From: Morinoia aosen
Lineage: Eukaryota; Arthropoda; Malacostraca; Amphipoda; Talitridae
Direction: 5' to 3'
DNA length: 64,000 nt
NCBI GenBank assembly: GCA_030386875.1
Contig: CM059564.1
Location: 42,986,075 to 43,050,074 of the forward strand
Positions within the stretch are counted from its first letter, which is position 1; every line of letters begins with the position of its first letter. The translations under genes and the position numbers were made by a program. Of this stretch, positions 23,978 through 35,404 are shown in pieces. The notes beneath the pieces were generated by a model, which saw only the letters and a list, made by a program, of their open reading frames with translations, searched no databases and had not been told where the DNA came from.

Positions 23978-24217
23978 AAGTATCTCAGCCTGGGCGGCTA
24001 ATAACAGTAGGCTTGTTGCTTACACGTTTGGGTGGAATTTTCTGCAGTTGTGGAGCCCGCGTGATGACTTCGTTCATTTCTAAAATGATTGTTTCTGACA
24101 TGGTGCTAGAATTTATGGAATGGTTCTAGAAGGATTTCAAGATTTTCTTCATTTCTAAGATGATTGTCACGCGTAGGATAAAATGGAGAACTGACGTCAA
24201 AATATACATTTTTATTT

Positions 24218-24278
24218 GTATCTTTTTGGCTAACGTTTCGGAATGTTAAAGTTTAATCTTTAGTGCTGAAAAGCATAC
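24218..24278 (-). ncRNA. Degenerate hammerhead-like motif
   Basis: On the minus strand CACTAAAGATT, a short spacer and CATTCCGAAACGTTAGCC have the order of a hammerhead core (CTGANGA ... GAAA). The first box is mutated (CTAAAGA). Flanking strands GTAT/ATAC and CTTTT/AAAAG could form a distal helix I. I read it as a decayed ribozyme from a retroelement end. Confidence 0.35.
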
Positions 24279-24717
24279 AAAGAGGTCAAAAATTAAAATA
24301 CAGAAAAGTTCAGAAAGTGCGATAGATAAGTAAACAAACATCTATAAAACTTCAATGTTATTTCTCATTGAACTACAGTAAAAACTATCATTCACATTGT
24401 ATCACCTACCCACCCTTTCACAAGCACATACATTCATCCATCTACACATAGGAACCTGACAAGCAGACGAGCGCAAACACACTCCTCATACATGTCACAT
24501 ACACACAGAAATACGTCAGTAGTTTGATGTAATGCTCAGTTCAACAGAGCTCAAGTCTTTATTTAAGTCAGGTTTATGGGTAGATATTAATAAAGATTCT
24601 ACAATGCGAAGGTCTTGTTCGTTGTTGGTGGTACACAGAGTAGAGAAATTATTTGTTCTGAAAGGATTATCAAATTGTTGACAGTGATTTCAGATTGCTG
24701 AATGAGAAGGAGAGGAA

Positions 24718-25125
24718 AGTAGGCCCAATATCACTAACCATACGCCCTATAGCACAAACCGGAAGCCCTATATCACTAACCGTACGCCCTATATCACTAA
24801 CCATTTATACGCCCTATATCACAAACCGGAAGCCCTATATCACTAACCGTACGCCCTATATCACTAACCATTTATACGCCCTATATCACAAACCGTACAC
24901 CCTGTATCACTAACCATTTATACGCCTTATATCACAAACCGTATGCCCTATATCACTAACCATTTATACGCCCTATATCACAAACCGTACACCCTATATC
25001 ACTAACCATTTATACGCCTTATATCACAAACCGTACACCCTATATCATTAACCATTTATACGCCCTATATCACTAACCGTACGCCCTATATCACTAACCG
25101 TACGCCCTATATCACTAATCATTTC
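24718..25125. repeat. 21/24-bp tandem array
   Basis: About 18 units of ACGCCCTATATCACTAACCG plus T, alternating with a 24-bp version containing ATTTAT, and in places ACACCCTATATC or GGAAGCCC. Parts follow a 45-bp higher-order rhythm. All unit lengths are multiples of three, so a 72-codon plus-strand frame stays open without being a gene. Confidence 0.9.
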
Positions 25126-25129
25126 AATA

Positions 25130-26500
25130 AGGTTTGACAAAAGCAGCAATATTTTATCATCATTTTGATTACAACTTCACTTCTGAAACCCAATTAACAA
25201 CTTATGTCAGCGTTCCATTTTATTATTGTATTTTTTTATTACTTTAATAAATGTCCTCTAAAGAAATAATATCACACACAATGAGGAGTGTGAGAAGACA
25301 AATGCTGAAATGTTTGAACCTTTTCAATACTAAAGAGTAGTCTGTTTGAGAATATACAGAATACAATAGAGTAATTATGTGGAAGGGTTCCTAGAAATTT
25401 TTACTCAACCACAATTTCCCCAATGAAAGTCAATATTGAGGACTTCAGTTCACACGTTTTGCTGTAAAACTTTGAAATTGGAATATTTTTAGCTTTAAAT
25501 CTAACGAAAACATTTTTTCACTCAATAAATGAAGAATTTAAAAACTTTTCAATGGTTTTAACCGATTCACTGGAGCAGTAGAGACCCTATGATTTATCGA
25601 GTTAATATCCATTGAGAACCTTCTTCTACCATCGCTCCTGAGACCAAGAGGTGCTCCAAACCAAGAGCTGACATTCTAGTGCTTTTCTAATGCATTCAAG
25701 ACTTTAAGAATTTCCCCAAAGCTTTTTTCAGCTCATCTAGTGCTCTTGAATTTCTCTCGAATTTACAGGCTTCGCGGTGTTTGGAGCGAGGCGAATGAAT
25801 GAAGCGGTCTGATGAGGTAAAAAGAGCTAAAACTAGGCACTCATGAGGTAAATGAAGTTGCGCAAGGAGCTGATGCAACAGCAGCTTATAACAGCCGAGA
25901 CCCTGCAAGGGCGTCTGCTAAGGCCACTCTAATGTCACACAATGCATGTGAGAGACTGCCAGTGGCCCTGGGGAGTAAAGAACCAATTTGAGATGAAAGA
26001 GATCATTGCAGGCGGTTGTCTCTTCCCGAAAACGTTTAGAAGCTCTGATGACACGTTTCTTTATTAAAATGAGTTTCCAGCTTTCTAGAAAAGTACATGA
26101 TTGCACTTCAATAGTGAAAGAAAAGGCTTTTTGATGTAGAAATAGACGAAATCCTATACCTCGAAGACAAAAGCTCAAAGTCTCACTCTAAAAATAAGAA
26201 ACGGCTCTGTGGACTCTATATTTACTGAAGTCAGTGCACTAACAAGTATCATATTTCAACAATGTTCGTACGTAAACTGAATGAGATCTTGTGTGATATT
26301 AAAAATTCGCGCCGGTTCGAAACCAGAAACATCAATTCTAATTCTCGCATTGCGGTAAGACACGCTGTTGAGGAACCGTTTCTGAAAAATCCAAATTCCC
26401 TCTTGTGCGTCAGTGCAGGAATCCAAGAGAAATACTCTAGAAAAAACATGTCAACACTGTCAAACACCACTCACACATTGGCAACAAACTGAAATTACTA
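25130..26500. other. Intergenic, nothing recognised
   Basis: Unique sequence. Short open frames overlap on both strands without recognisable motifs. Confidence 0.5.
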
Positions 26501-26504
26501 GAAG

Positions 26505-26690
26505 AAAAATTTAGAACCCAACAAAAATTTCTTAGGCTTCCTAACTGACCCACCAAAGTTTTTTAGACTTCTTTATTAACCCACGAAGATTCTTGGACTT
26601 CCTAATTGACCACCAAAGTTTTCTTAGACTTATTCTTTTTTAACCCACAAAGATTCCTGTACTTCGGAATTGACCCACTTGAAATTTATT
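26505..26690. repeat. Degenerate ~30-bp tandem repeat
   Basis: Variants of ACCCACCAAAGTTTT, TTAGACTTC and CTAATTG recur about six times. Confidence 0.7.
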
Positions 26691-26699
26691 TGAAATTCA

Positions 26700-27120
26700 C
26701 AGAGAAAATTACTCAGCACTTTCATATATTTTTCACAAAAAAAAACGGAGTATTATGGGAAACATGAACAGCGGGTCATCATGTTCTTATTCAAAACGCA
26801 ATTTATTTCTGTTAAATAAAATAAACCTTCAGGTATTCTCAGGAATTCACAACATCGACCAACCATAGTTTATTCAGTAATGTTTCAATAAGGTTTATTC
26901 GTATTTCCGGATAAAATGATATGGCAAAACATGGGAACTGAGTGCATATTAATGAGCGCTGCACTACGTAGTGGTTTTTCGCCTTAAAGACACACTATTT
27001 CATGACGTTAATTCTGTATTGTTTGTGTGTCGTTGCAAGTCTAAGAAAATTCCATTTGACTTTATTCAAGCATAAATTCAATGTACCACTGACCCTTGAA
27101 CTTAAGCTACTTCCTATACT
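26700..27120. other. Intergenic, nothing recognised
   Basis: AT-rich unique sequence. Confidence 0.5.
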
Positions 27121-27420
27121 CAGCCCATCTTTTTTTATTCTGTTCGTTGTTCATTTTTTTCATCTCTTTCTTTTTTCTGTCGTTGCTGTTGCTCCCATTG
27201 TTCATGTTCTTGTTGATGTTGTTCTCCTTCTCTTCCTCCTGTTTTATTTCTTTTTCTACTCATCCATTTTTTCTTTTTCTTATGTTATTATTGTTCCTCT
27301 TCTTCTCCTCCTACTTGTTCTCCACAGCCCTTTACTTTATCTTCTTCCCTATTTCTTCTCGTATCCCTTCTTTTTTCATTTTCGCTTCTCTTATACTTGT
27401 TCCTCTTCTCCTCTTCTCTA
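27121..27420. repeat. Polypyrimidine tract
   Basis: Long plus-strand tract dominated by T and C (CTTCTCCT, TTTTTCTT). Two overlapping frames give Leu/Phe/Ser-rich translations that superficially resemble membrane proteins, but they are in different frames over the same simple sequence and are not genes. Confidence 0.8.
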
Positions 27421-27481
27421 AAGAACAAGCTTTGCCACGCTTCGGTCAAAGAAACACCTTAACAAGGTGGGAGATAATTTA

Positions 27482-27506
27482 AACAATTTAAATTATTTAA
27501 ATTGTT
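27482..27506. repeat. Perfect AT palindrome
   Basis: AACAATTTAAAT and ATTTAAATTGTT flank a single T, giving 12-bp perfect arms. Confidence 0.7.
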
Positions 27507-27714
27507 AAATAACCCGAATTATAAATTTCGAGAACACAAATTCTAAAATTAACACCTTGCCATTATATCCAAAATATTAATTTATATAGCGTCACATTTA
27601 ATTTTTTCTTTTTGCAGCAGCAATGCCCGGAGGACATCTTACTCACATAGCAGTTTGTCTGCCATAAAAAAGTGCTTCATGCTATTTCTTCAAATTGGAC
27701 ACAATAAATCGGTA

Positions 27715-27765
27715 CCATATTTAACGTTTTATTGCCGACTCTTCATCAGTGTTTCAAGAAAGACA
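27715..27765 (-). ncRNA. Degenerate hammerhead-like motif
   Basis: On the minus strand CACTGATGAAGAGTCGG is followed by AATAAAACGTTAAATATGG. CTGATGA is the intact first hammerhead box, but the second box reads AAAA instead of GAAA and no convincing helix I forms. It shares the ACGTT that follows the second box in the other copies. Probably a dead ribozyme. Confidence 0.3.
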
Positions 27766-28026
27766 AACAATTATTTCTGTTTTATGTTGTTCTTCGAGAA
27801 ATTGCTCGGCCACGTTCCTGGCTCGAGGGTTCTCGCTAATCGAAAAGCGCCCGCAATTGAAGGCTAAATAATTGTCCAAGCGCTCATGCAAATCGAGATT
27901 GGTCACAGCCATGAAGCAAAAGTTCACGATGGAGTAAAGCCTGAACTTCCTCAACGGAACCGAGGGCTGCGGCGAGCGGTGAAACAGCTTTAATAATAAG
28001 GTCACGAAAACTTGACCTCTTTTGTG

Positions 28027-28252
28027 CTAACACTTTGACTGCGGCAGGTCAAACTGAAGTTTAACATTCGACTTAAATTCAAAGTCAATTGTAGTAAGTA
28101 ATATTGAAAACAGCACACATTAACTGGATTGGGCCTTCAATTACCTTTGATTAAGGATTTCAGGACATTGAATTTGTGATTACTGATCGGCGAGCAGCAT
28201 CATGAAAATACCATCAGTGGCCACCGGTGACTCACGTCGCAGTCAGTGTTAA
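28027..28252. mobile_element. TTAA-family MITE, 218 bp
   Basis: The element (28031-28248) begins CACTTTGACTGCGGC and ends CACGTCGCAGTCAGTG, so the ends are imperfect inverted repeats. TTAA follows the right edge; the left edge reads CTAA, one base off. Internal AAACTGAAGTTTAACATTCG matches the elements at 19.0 and 62.6 kb, and the right end CCACCGGTGACTCACGTCGC matches 62.6 kb. Its 218 bp are nearly the same length as the 62.6-kb copy (219 bp). Confidence 0.7.
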
Positions 28253-30200
28253 ACTCTAGCTTGTACTGGCTTGATTTCACAAGTCTAGGTTTCCACCTTT
28301 GCAACCTGGCCTTTAATTATTTATTGATCGTATTAAGCTCAAATATTGAATTTGTTTCTCTTGAACATGAAGATTTGTGAACAAACAGTCAATGGTACTG
28401 GTCATTCTTGGTAACGATGTGTGTTTTCGTGAGCAACCGCAGAAAACGAAACTCCGTCTTTGTTTGGTCGATCGAACTAACAAGTTACAATCAAGAAAAT
28501 TGCTAAATAACCGTACTTTGAAGACACCATTCATTTTGAAGGAGAAAATAGAGTTGACCCTACCAAACAAGGTTCGAAGTAACAACATTGACCACTACAT
28601 TGACCACTGTAGATGTCTTTTTTTCAAGGTCGATGCCTGATTTCAGTATTTTTGTAGAATATTTAAACTCAATCTTTTACAATAAATAAATTTTGATTAC
28701 GTGCATCTTAGTGCTATTGCGTGACGGACCTAAAGTATTTGCATCCGTATCTGAAGCTGCAAAAAAATAGTTTTTGCAGAGCACCGTCGTAGAACTCAAT
28801 ATCAATAAAATCAAAAGCAACATGCTAGAAAACTTCATTTCTAGCAGCTACAAAGCTCTCTATTCCTGCTAGTTCAAGCAGTATATTTCACTGGAGTCGT
28901 AGAACATTCACTACATACGTACGTCAGCGTGCAACGTCCTCGTAACTTAAATGCGTCAGCTCGTTATGCTCACCTCTCTTACAAATCTGAGAACGCACGC
29001 CCACCCGCCACTCGCATCCAGCAAACATGACTTCTCGCCTCGAGTATCTCACACTCGTCCACAAGTCGCATGCGTTTAGCATGCAATAACAACTCGTTTC
29101 TTACACACATGATAGTGGAATACCGTCAGAAACACTGCACCAATCTTGCACAGCTTCAATTTACAGTACATCGACGTGGCGTCTTTGCATCGCTTGTAGA
29201 AACGACACAAATCCATCCCTGTGTATTACACGTACGATTGCATGTATTTCTGTCGGCTCGTGTGTATTTTGTGAAGTCCTGGTCACTGTGAGCTCAGCGG
29301 GATGAGCAAGCAGTCTCGTTCTTCACTTTATACACACTCGAATTCTTCTTACAACCTTTGCTCCGTGGACGTTTAATGGAGTTTTGCTCATTAATTATTC
29401 ATGAGGTCTCCGGCAAAAAATGCGCTGTTAGTTTGTTCTTGTTATTTGAAGCTGGAGTGACGTGTTGAGAAGAATGCAACCTTAACTTCGTGAATGAGAC
29501 GATCTTTGTTCTTCGTAAGTTCCTCAGAATTCAAAAGTTGAGTTTGTTTATTCTTGCATGACTAAAAATCTAAACAGTGGCCGATAACATCATACAGTGA
29601 TAACTCTGCCAGGAATATGTCATGTGAGATCGTTCTCTCAGTCGACCTCGCTTGTCATCGATCAAAGCTCGAGCTGATTTTTGTAAATTTATAAACGCTT
29701 TCTAGAATTAATAAGCTCAATATTATACTCGAAACTTTATAATAATGTTTAGAACAAACCAAAGTTTAGCTGAAAATTTTGTTATATTGTTTAGACCAAA
29801 ATTATTTTCTAAAAAATGCCGCAGTTGAAGAACCCTATCTCTATTTATGTCCTCATTTATAAGTCGAAAAAAATAAATTCGAAGATAAACATGAATATAA
29901 TTTGTATCAATTCCCGGAGCTCGCTCCTCGTTTAGGGACATAATGCTCGAGAACAGCCGCAATTAAGCAGCTATTACTCATGAATTCCCTGACCCACCTT
30001 GTCCGAAAAGGTGGTGCAAATTGCAATCAAGCATACCGAGTTAACGATCAAAGTCAGGCTGGAAGCCACAATGATAGAAGCCAAACGATAAAAGTGAGAA
30101 GCCACAATGGCTAACGATAGCCCATCAAATGTGAGTTATGAAACAGGTCTCTGAGCTAGGAAAGATTGCAAGCATGCTTAGGTGGTATCTCGAGACGCCT
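28253..30200. other. Intergenic, nothing recognised
   Basis: Unique sequence. The word AGCCACAATG with GATAG recurs a few times near 30060-30120. No supported gene. Confidence 0.5.
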
Positions 30201-30214
30201 TCAATAAATATTAA

Positions 30215-30505
30215 GAATACTAGACCATCCCCCTTTATTTGAAACAAGAAAGCAGCCGAAATGAACGAAAGGCCGTAAGAAATAAGAAAATTCAATCTCT
30301 CGAGAGTTGATGAGGCCGAGTACACACGACCCGTCAAAAATGTATAACAATGTTCGACAAATCACATGACACACGTTCCTATTTCCTAAGAATTCACGTG
30401 ATATTCATTCCTACTCGAATCTGATGGATTAGTACACTGGAAATTGTGGAGTTGTTGAAGCTTGTATCACTGATACGCTCATCACACAACGCAGGCTGCC
30501 GTCAG

Positions 30506-30548
<43 letters not shown>

Positions 30549-30575
30549 CCCCTCTTATTATAGAACAGATTTGGT
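30215..30575. mobile_element. Dispersed repeat, copy A
   Basis: Shares CCCTTTATTTGA, GAAAGGCCGTAAGAAATAA, TCTCGAGAGTTGATGAGGCC and ACGGCCCGTCAAAA (here with ACGACCCG) with 53908-54140, and after an extra stretch of about 110 bp (30342-30452) also TATCACTGATACGCTCATCA, a GACA/GACG run and CTCTTATTATAG. The family is unknown; a GACA/GACG run next to TATAATAAGAG suggests one terminus lies there. Confidence 0.6.
30503..30548. repeat. (GACA)n microsatellite
   Basis: About eleven GACA units, the first with a GACG variant. The equivalent place in the 53.9-kb copy is GACG-rich and shorter. Confidence 0.95.
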
Positions 30576-30810
30576 TTAATCATGTTAACAGGTAGGGCTT
30601 GGATGCTACGTTTGATGGTCTGGAATCTTGCCGATGCGTTCCTGCAGAATAATTGTAACATCTGTTGGAATCCTGACAATTCCAGTCGCTCGCTTTACGA
30701 TGCAACAAGTCACTCCAAGGTCCACTTTAAATTCTTGATTGAGGATATAAAAAGATTTCAGAGTTTTGCGTGCCTCAAAATAAAAAAACACTGCAACATT
30801 TTATTGTGCT

Positions 30811-30893
30811 TAAGAATTCAGTAAAACTTGGTAAAGGGCGGCAAAATTCGGCGATTTTCACTGGTCCCTTTACAAATTTTTACTGAATTCTTA
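30811..30893. repeat. Inverted repeat joined to ribozyme motif
   Basis: TAAGAATTCAGTAAAA (30811 onward) and its complement TTTTACTGAATTCTTA (ending 30893) form 28-bp arms with two or three mismatches around 27 bases. The right arm supplies the 5' strand of helix I of the hammerhead motif that follows. Confidence 0.7.
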
Positions 30894-30932
30894 TCACCGA
30901 TGATGGCTTGGAGCCGAAACGTTTGAAATAAG
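30890..30932 (+). ncRNA. Hammerhead ribozyme motif (type I, minimal)
   Basis: In order: helix I 5' strand CTTATCA (30890-30896), first box CCGATGA (30897-30903, one change from CTGATGA), stem II GGC/GCC around TTGGA, second box GAA (30916-30918), a two-pair helix III AC/GT (30919-30922), T at the cleavage position (30923), then TGA-AA-TAAG. TGA pairs with TCA and TAAG with CTTA across a two-base bulge. An extra T lies between the first box and stem II, as in the 39.1-kb copy. Hammerheads are known in Penelope-like retroelements and related repeats of animals; no reverse transcriptase was seen nearby. U4 to C may impair catalysis. Confidence 0.55.
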
Positions 30933-30934
30933 GT

Positions 30935-31596
30935 TTAATTAGAATACATACCTAAATTAAATAAATGATAAAATAATAATAAATAAATAATTAAATTAAT
31001 GATCAAAATAGCTTATCTCGCCCTTTTTTTACGGTTGCAAAGACTCTCTGATGACTATTATGTTTTTTTGTGTTTCTTGTGAATGACATTTTTGGTACAT
31101 TGTTTGGGTGCACCTTTCCGATTCCGAGGTGAGAAATTATGAAGTTCTTTTTCTCCGCTCCCGCCAGGTCGTGTGTAGGCGGCCTTCTTTGTTTTTCATT
31201 GTGTCGCTCTAGAGGAATTATTCCAGCACTTTTATATCATGGTTAAAATTTCATAAATTTCACATTTTATCTTGCCATTTAAAGGGAAAATAATGTCACT
31301 TTTTTCTTGTCATTTCAACAGAATATAAAAATCTCCACTGCAATGCTAAATTTTCCCTCCCCATTCAAGGCGAACAATAAAAATTATAATAATAATAATG
31401 TACTCTTAAGAAAATAATTCCTAGGTATAGCACAAAAAAAGTGCATCATTTCCATTTCCTACTGAATTTTCATAAGCTGTATAAATATTTTTTAAATAAT
31501 AACATGAGTCTAGATCTAGGACTTTATAATAACTCAGTTGTTAATAGGTATATCATCCCATAGCCCTAGATTAAAGCGTTATACCCACACCCATGA
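30935..31596. other. Intergenic, AT-rich start
   Basis: 30950-31005 is very AT-rich (AATAAATAA words). The remainder is unique sequence without a supported feature. Confidence 0.5.
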
Positions 31597-31715
31597 CCCA
31601 TTCTAACTTTTGCGCCGCCTGCAAGCATGTTTTTCGCGGCCTAAGCGATTTGATCGCTTAAATCGCTAAGGCAGCGAAAAAAATGCATGCAGGCGGCGAA
31701 AAAGTTAGACTTGGG
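31597..31715. mobile_element. Palindromic fold-back element, copy 2
   Basis: Same family as 23870-23977: starts CCCATTCTAACTTTTGCG, with CCGCCTGCAAGCATGTTTTT, and the right arm ends GGCGGCGAAAAAGTTAGAC. The centre is longer and itself palindromic (AAGCGATTTGATCGCTTAAATCGCT split over the middle). Confidence 0.8.
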
Positions 31716-31973
31716 AGGTGGTAAAGAGTGAATCACAAATGCGTTTATTAAACTTCCTGCTACTCCACACAAAATACTTGAATGTTAGACTTGAAACTTC
31801 ATCATCATCATTTTAGCAGTCGATGACTTATACTGTTTATAAGCATTTATTATAGTTATAACAGACGTCGTGCATTTAAAATATGTAGAAATTATTTGGT
31901 ACGTAACTTTTGAACGAGATAGAATGAAGTATTCAACGAGCGCATCTGCGATGCAGGCTTCAACACCTCACGG

Positions 31974-32037
31974 TTTTAATAATGATATTAAATATCGTTA
32001 TTAAAATAATAGCTGTAGATATTATAATATCTACAGC
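31974..32037. repeat. Two adjacent palindromes
   Basis: 31974-32006 is a 33-base near-perfect palindrome (TTTTAATAATGATATT with one mismatch). 32012-32037 is a perfect 26-base palindrome with half-site GCTGTAGATATTA. They are five bases apart. Confidence 0.9.
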
Positions 32038-32310
32038 ATGGTTTTTTAAAGTATACTTTCCGTGTGCGTAAGTCAAGAATTACTGAAGAGTAAATTCTAC
32101 TGGAAGTGATGCTTTGTCACAGATATGCTCATCGTATACCTTCCGTTGTTAAAGTAATCACCTGCAAATGGTACATATTTTATATCATTCCAGCCAGCCG
32201 AATAATTTACGAGCACTAACGATTATTTCCCAACCCCATTATTTTTGACGTGATGTGTAGTTTCGTCAAAATATGCAAAGAATTTTTTTTGGAACTGCAC
32301 CTATAGCAAC
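32038..32310. other. Intergenic, nothing recognised
   Basis: Unique sequence between the palindromes and the 30-bp array; no supported feature. Confidence 0.4.
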
Positions 32311-32673
32311 GTATTAATTAACCAGTAGACCTTTTCAGAGGTATTGATTATCCAGTACACTTGGTCAGACGCATTGATTATCCAGTACACCTGTTCAGAC
32401 GCATTGATTATCCAGTACACCTGGTCAGACGCATTGATTATCCAGTACACCTGTTCAGACGCATTGATTATCCAGTACACCTAGTCAGACGCATTGATTA
32501 TCCAGTACACCTGGTCAGACGCATTGATTATCCAGTACACCTGTTCAGACGCATTGATTATCCAGTACACCTGGTCAGACGCATTTATTATCCAGTACAC
32601 CTGGTCAGACGCATTGATTATCCAGTACACCTGGTCAGACGCATTGATTATCCAGTACATCCGGTCAGACGCC
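32311..32673. repeat. 30-bp tandem array, ~12 copies
   Basis: GCATTGATTATCCAGTACAC plus CTGGTCAGAC recurs at exact 30-bp spacing from 32341 to 32641, with one diverged copy before. Variation is mostly G/T in CTGGTC. Since 30 is a multiple of three, frames on both strands stay open for 70-105 codons; these are repeat translations. Confidence 0.96.
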
Positions 32674-32829
32674 TCTAACACTAGATGTTTCATCTCACCG
32701 CAGAAGTCACAGCAATTTCACTTTTCGCCAAACGTTTAGCCACCGAGGACGGCAGCACGGCGGCGGACTTCCAATGGGTCCAACAAGTAAAAAATTTACT
32801 ATGTTTCTCAAGCAGAATTTTTCAAAAAG

Positions 32830-33087
32830 TTTTAGTACGTGAACAGTTTCCTTTGTTATTTCAATTGATCCCATATTTTCACAGTGTAGTGTGTAGTTTG
32901 ATATTTGTTGCACAGTGAGAGTGTCGAAATGTTGACAGGTAAAATTAGGATATTTTAGTACCATAACAGTTTCTTTCATTATTTTCATTCACCCAAGATA
33001 TCGCTATGTAATATTTAGCTTGAGTATAGCTCACCCGATATTTGTTGCCCATCGACAGTATAAAAACGCTTACTGTTAAAATTAGGC
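32830..33087. repeat. Two-copy ~120-bp tandem duplication
   Basis: TTTTAGTACGTGAACAGTTT ... GATATTTGTTGC ... GGTAAAATTAGG returns as TTTTAGTACCATAACAGTTT ... GATATTTGTTGC ... TTAAAATTAGG. Confidence 0.75.
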
Positions 33088-33089
33088 AG

Positions 33090-33540
33090 TTGAACGTCAC
33101 TGAAGCGCTTGTGTTTATAATGACGCAATTGAAGTCAGGGATCCACCACCAATCTTCACTATATTATAATTCCAAGTCTCAAGTTCATATTTTATTATGT
33201 TCTCAGCTGATAAGGCATTGACATAAGGCTAAACTTAAATTTTTTATAGATTTCTACAGATTAATTTTTACATATTCGGTTTGCTTATTGATAAACAATT
33301 GTCCCTAGACACGATGAGCATTCATCGATTCGGTTGACTTGTTTCAGTTACTGCGTTTAACTATAAAAATTCGCTCTGGAATTACCTGCACACCTGCGTC
33401 CCGAGGCCACTCCTGGCGTGTCCATCAAAGATCTGAGAGAAACTTAGCTCACAAACCACAATGGACGGCACTAAATTTCTTGTGTGGACTACATGGGCTT
33501 CATCGTGACCCTGATTGCAGCAAACGTGATGAGCAGCGCG
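33090..33540. other. Intergenic, nothing recognised
   Basis: Unique. The part after 33380 is somewhat GC-richer, but no coherent exon could be supported. Confidence 0.45.
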
Positions 33541-33544
33541 CGAC

Positions 33545-33790
33545 ACGGCTCTGCGAGGGTCGACTCCAATCGGAGCAGCGTGTAATGGCAAAAAATAACA
33601 AGAAATTATAAATCTCCATTACCAATGAGAAAAAATTTACGCTTAGGGCTCATGGAGATTAACTCACCATGCAGAATGCGATACGTCACTGCGAGGGTGG
33701 ACTCCAGTGGAAAAACAAGAAGTTGTAAATCTTCATTACCAGTGAGGGAAAAAGAACGCTTAGGCTTCATGGAGATTAACTCACCAGAAT
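33545..33790. repeat. Two-copy ~130-bp tandem duplication
   Basis: CTGCGAGGGT, GACTCCA, AACAAGAA, TAAATCT, CATTACCA, CGCTTAGG and ATGGAGATTAACTCACCA appear in the same order twice. Confidence 0.8.
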
Positions 33791-34155
33791 TTAGGTTGGA
33801 CAGGGGCCTACTGAATTTTGTCAATTAAATAATTACTTCCAATATCGGAAAAAACGGAAATATGTGCATCTCTGAACGTTTAAATCGATTTGAAAGTATC
33901 GGAATTTATTTTTGGAGTATCAAATAACTCACTCTGAGACTGACAATATGCTACGGTCTGACACACTTCCTTTGCGTCCCGGTAATGTTCAACTTTTGTT
34001 CGTAAAACAATTAGAAGACACTTTCTCAACAAGCATGTAAACTGTAATTAAAAACTAAATTCAGTCAATAAATTACAAGAGGCAATGAAGGCAATTATTG
34101 CGTCGGAAGTGCACCTGGGCTTTCCTTGCCTTGAACTACACCTTCGTACGAGGGC
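33791..34155. other. Intergenic, nothing recognised
   Basis: Unique AT-rich sequence; no supported feature. Confidence 0.45.
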
Positions 34156-34159
34156 TCCT

Positions 34160-34407
34160 TGGCTGCGGTGGTGGCAGCCAATTACACACAGTATTGGCTC
34201 GTGGCAGCCAGTTACTCACAATATTGGCTGGTAGCAGCCAGTTACACACAGTATTGGCTGGCGTTAGCCAGTTACAGACAATATTGGCTGGCGGCAGCCA
34301 GTTACTCACAAATTGGTTGGTGGCAGCCAGTTACTCACAATATTGGCTGGCGGCAGCCTGTTACACACAATATTGGCTGATGGCAGCCAGTTACTCACAA
34401 TATCCAT
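34160..34407. repeat. 30-bp tandem array, ~8 copies
   Basis: GCAGCCAGTTACTCACAATA followed by TTGGCTGGTG, one copy shortened to 27 bp. The unit is unrelated in sequence to the 30-bp array at 32.3 kb. Open frames across it are repeat translations. Confidence 0.93.
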
Positions 34408-34409
34408 AG

Positions 34410-34910
34410 CCACCACAATGGGCTCTTCACAAGGTGCTCTCACGAGCAAGATGCCAGACATCGTCAATGATTGTCTACAGTAAGTGGTGGAACCCTGTGC
34501 TCTGACTTTCATAAATTATCTATAGTGATAAGTGGTGAAGTAATTCTAAGGTATTCCAATAAAGGGCAATAAATTCTCCTACACTCTCATGAAAAAAATC
34601 TATTGAAATCCCGTGGCTTATATCTAAGCTGAGGGTTGCATTTATAAAAATTAAATACAAGGCTTTTTTCTGAGTTAAGGGTTTTTGTTCATAAATAAAA
34701 TATGATGAGTTGTATTAGAGCTAATTAGGCTTCGAGAAGCTTTTTCAGTGATTAAAGGATTGGTGATAGAATTATTATAAGCCACCGTAATTGCAATTTT
34801 AAATTTTGCAAATACATATAATCGCATTTCTGTGCATATCAATATTCATTCGAAATAGTTTTTTCAGCTCTTTTACACAGCACAGATGTTATAAATCAGG
34901 TGAGTGAGTG
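34410..34910. other. Intergenic, nothing recognised
   Basis: Unique AT-rich sequence. Confidence 0.5.
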
Positions 34911-34914
34911 AGAA

Positions 34915-35060
34915 CTGGTAGAAAAACAACAATAACTTTAAGCTTTTTTGTATGGCATCTTGCGCACCTCATCTATCTCTATCGAGTTTTGGAAGATCTG
35001 GTATTTCTTTTTGGAATTGACTTCAAGTCGACTAAATCATCTTCTCCTACGTTGCAAAGT
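34915..35060. repeat. Diverged outlier of the 157-bp repeat
   Basis: CTTGCGCACCTCATCTATC, GGAATTGACTTCAAGTCGA and AAATCATCTTCTC match the unit of the array at 35405-35880, about 350 bp away. Confidence 0.6.
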
Positions 35061-35404
35061 TATGGAAATGAATATCTAGTGGACCAAATCTTTCTCCCCT
35101 ACCAAGCAAAACTAAATTCTGAGGGTTTTTCTGTCCTCTGCCAGGTTCCGCCGAGCCACACCTTACGTTTGCTGTGCCGTGACCAGTGCACTTGAAAACT
35201 ACAGCACAACGCTCGTCAATCTAGCCTGACCTCATACGTTGAGCACGAGAGACACTTAAGCTAATGCACTTACAGCTTTCGAAACCCTCCCGCGATATTA
35301 CCGCTGCGCGATGTCGTTACTCGGTCAGAGGCATGTGCTTGAGCACTTGTTGCTCCCTAGGTGCAAATCTCAATGCATCTGTAACTTACACGGCATGTCA
35401 ATGG

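Noticed and set aside
27002..27482. Two plus-strand frames resembling hydrophobic membrane proteins
   Set aside because: Both are translations of a T/C-rich simple tract in different frames.
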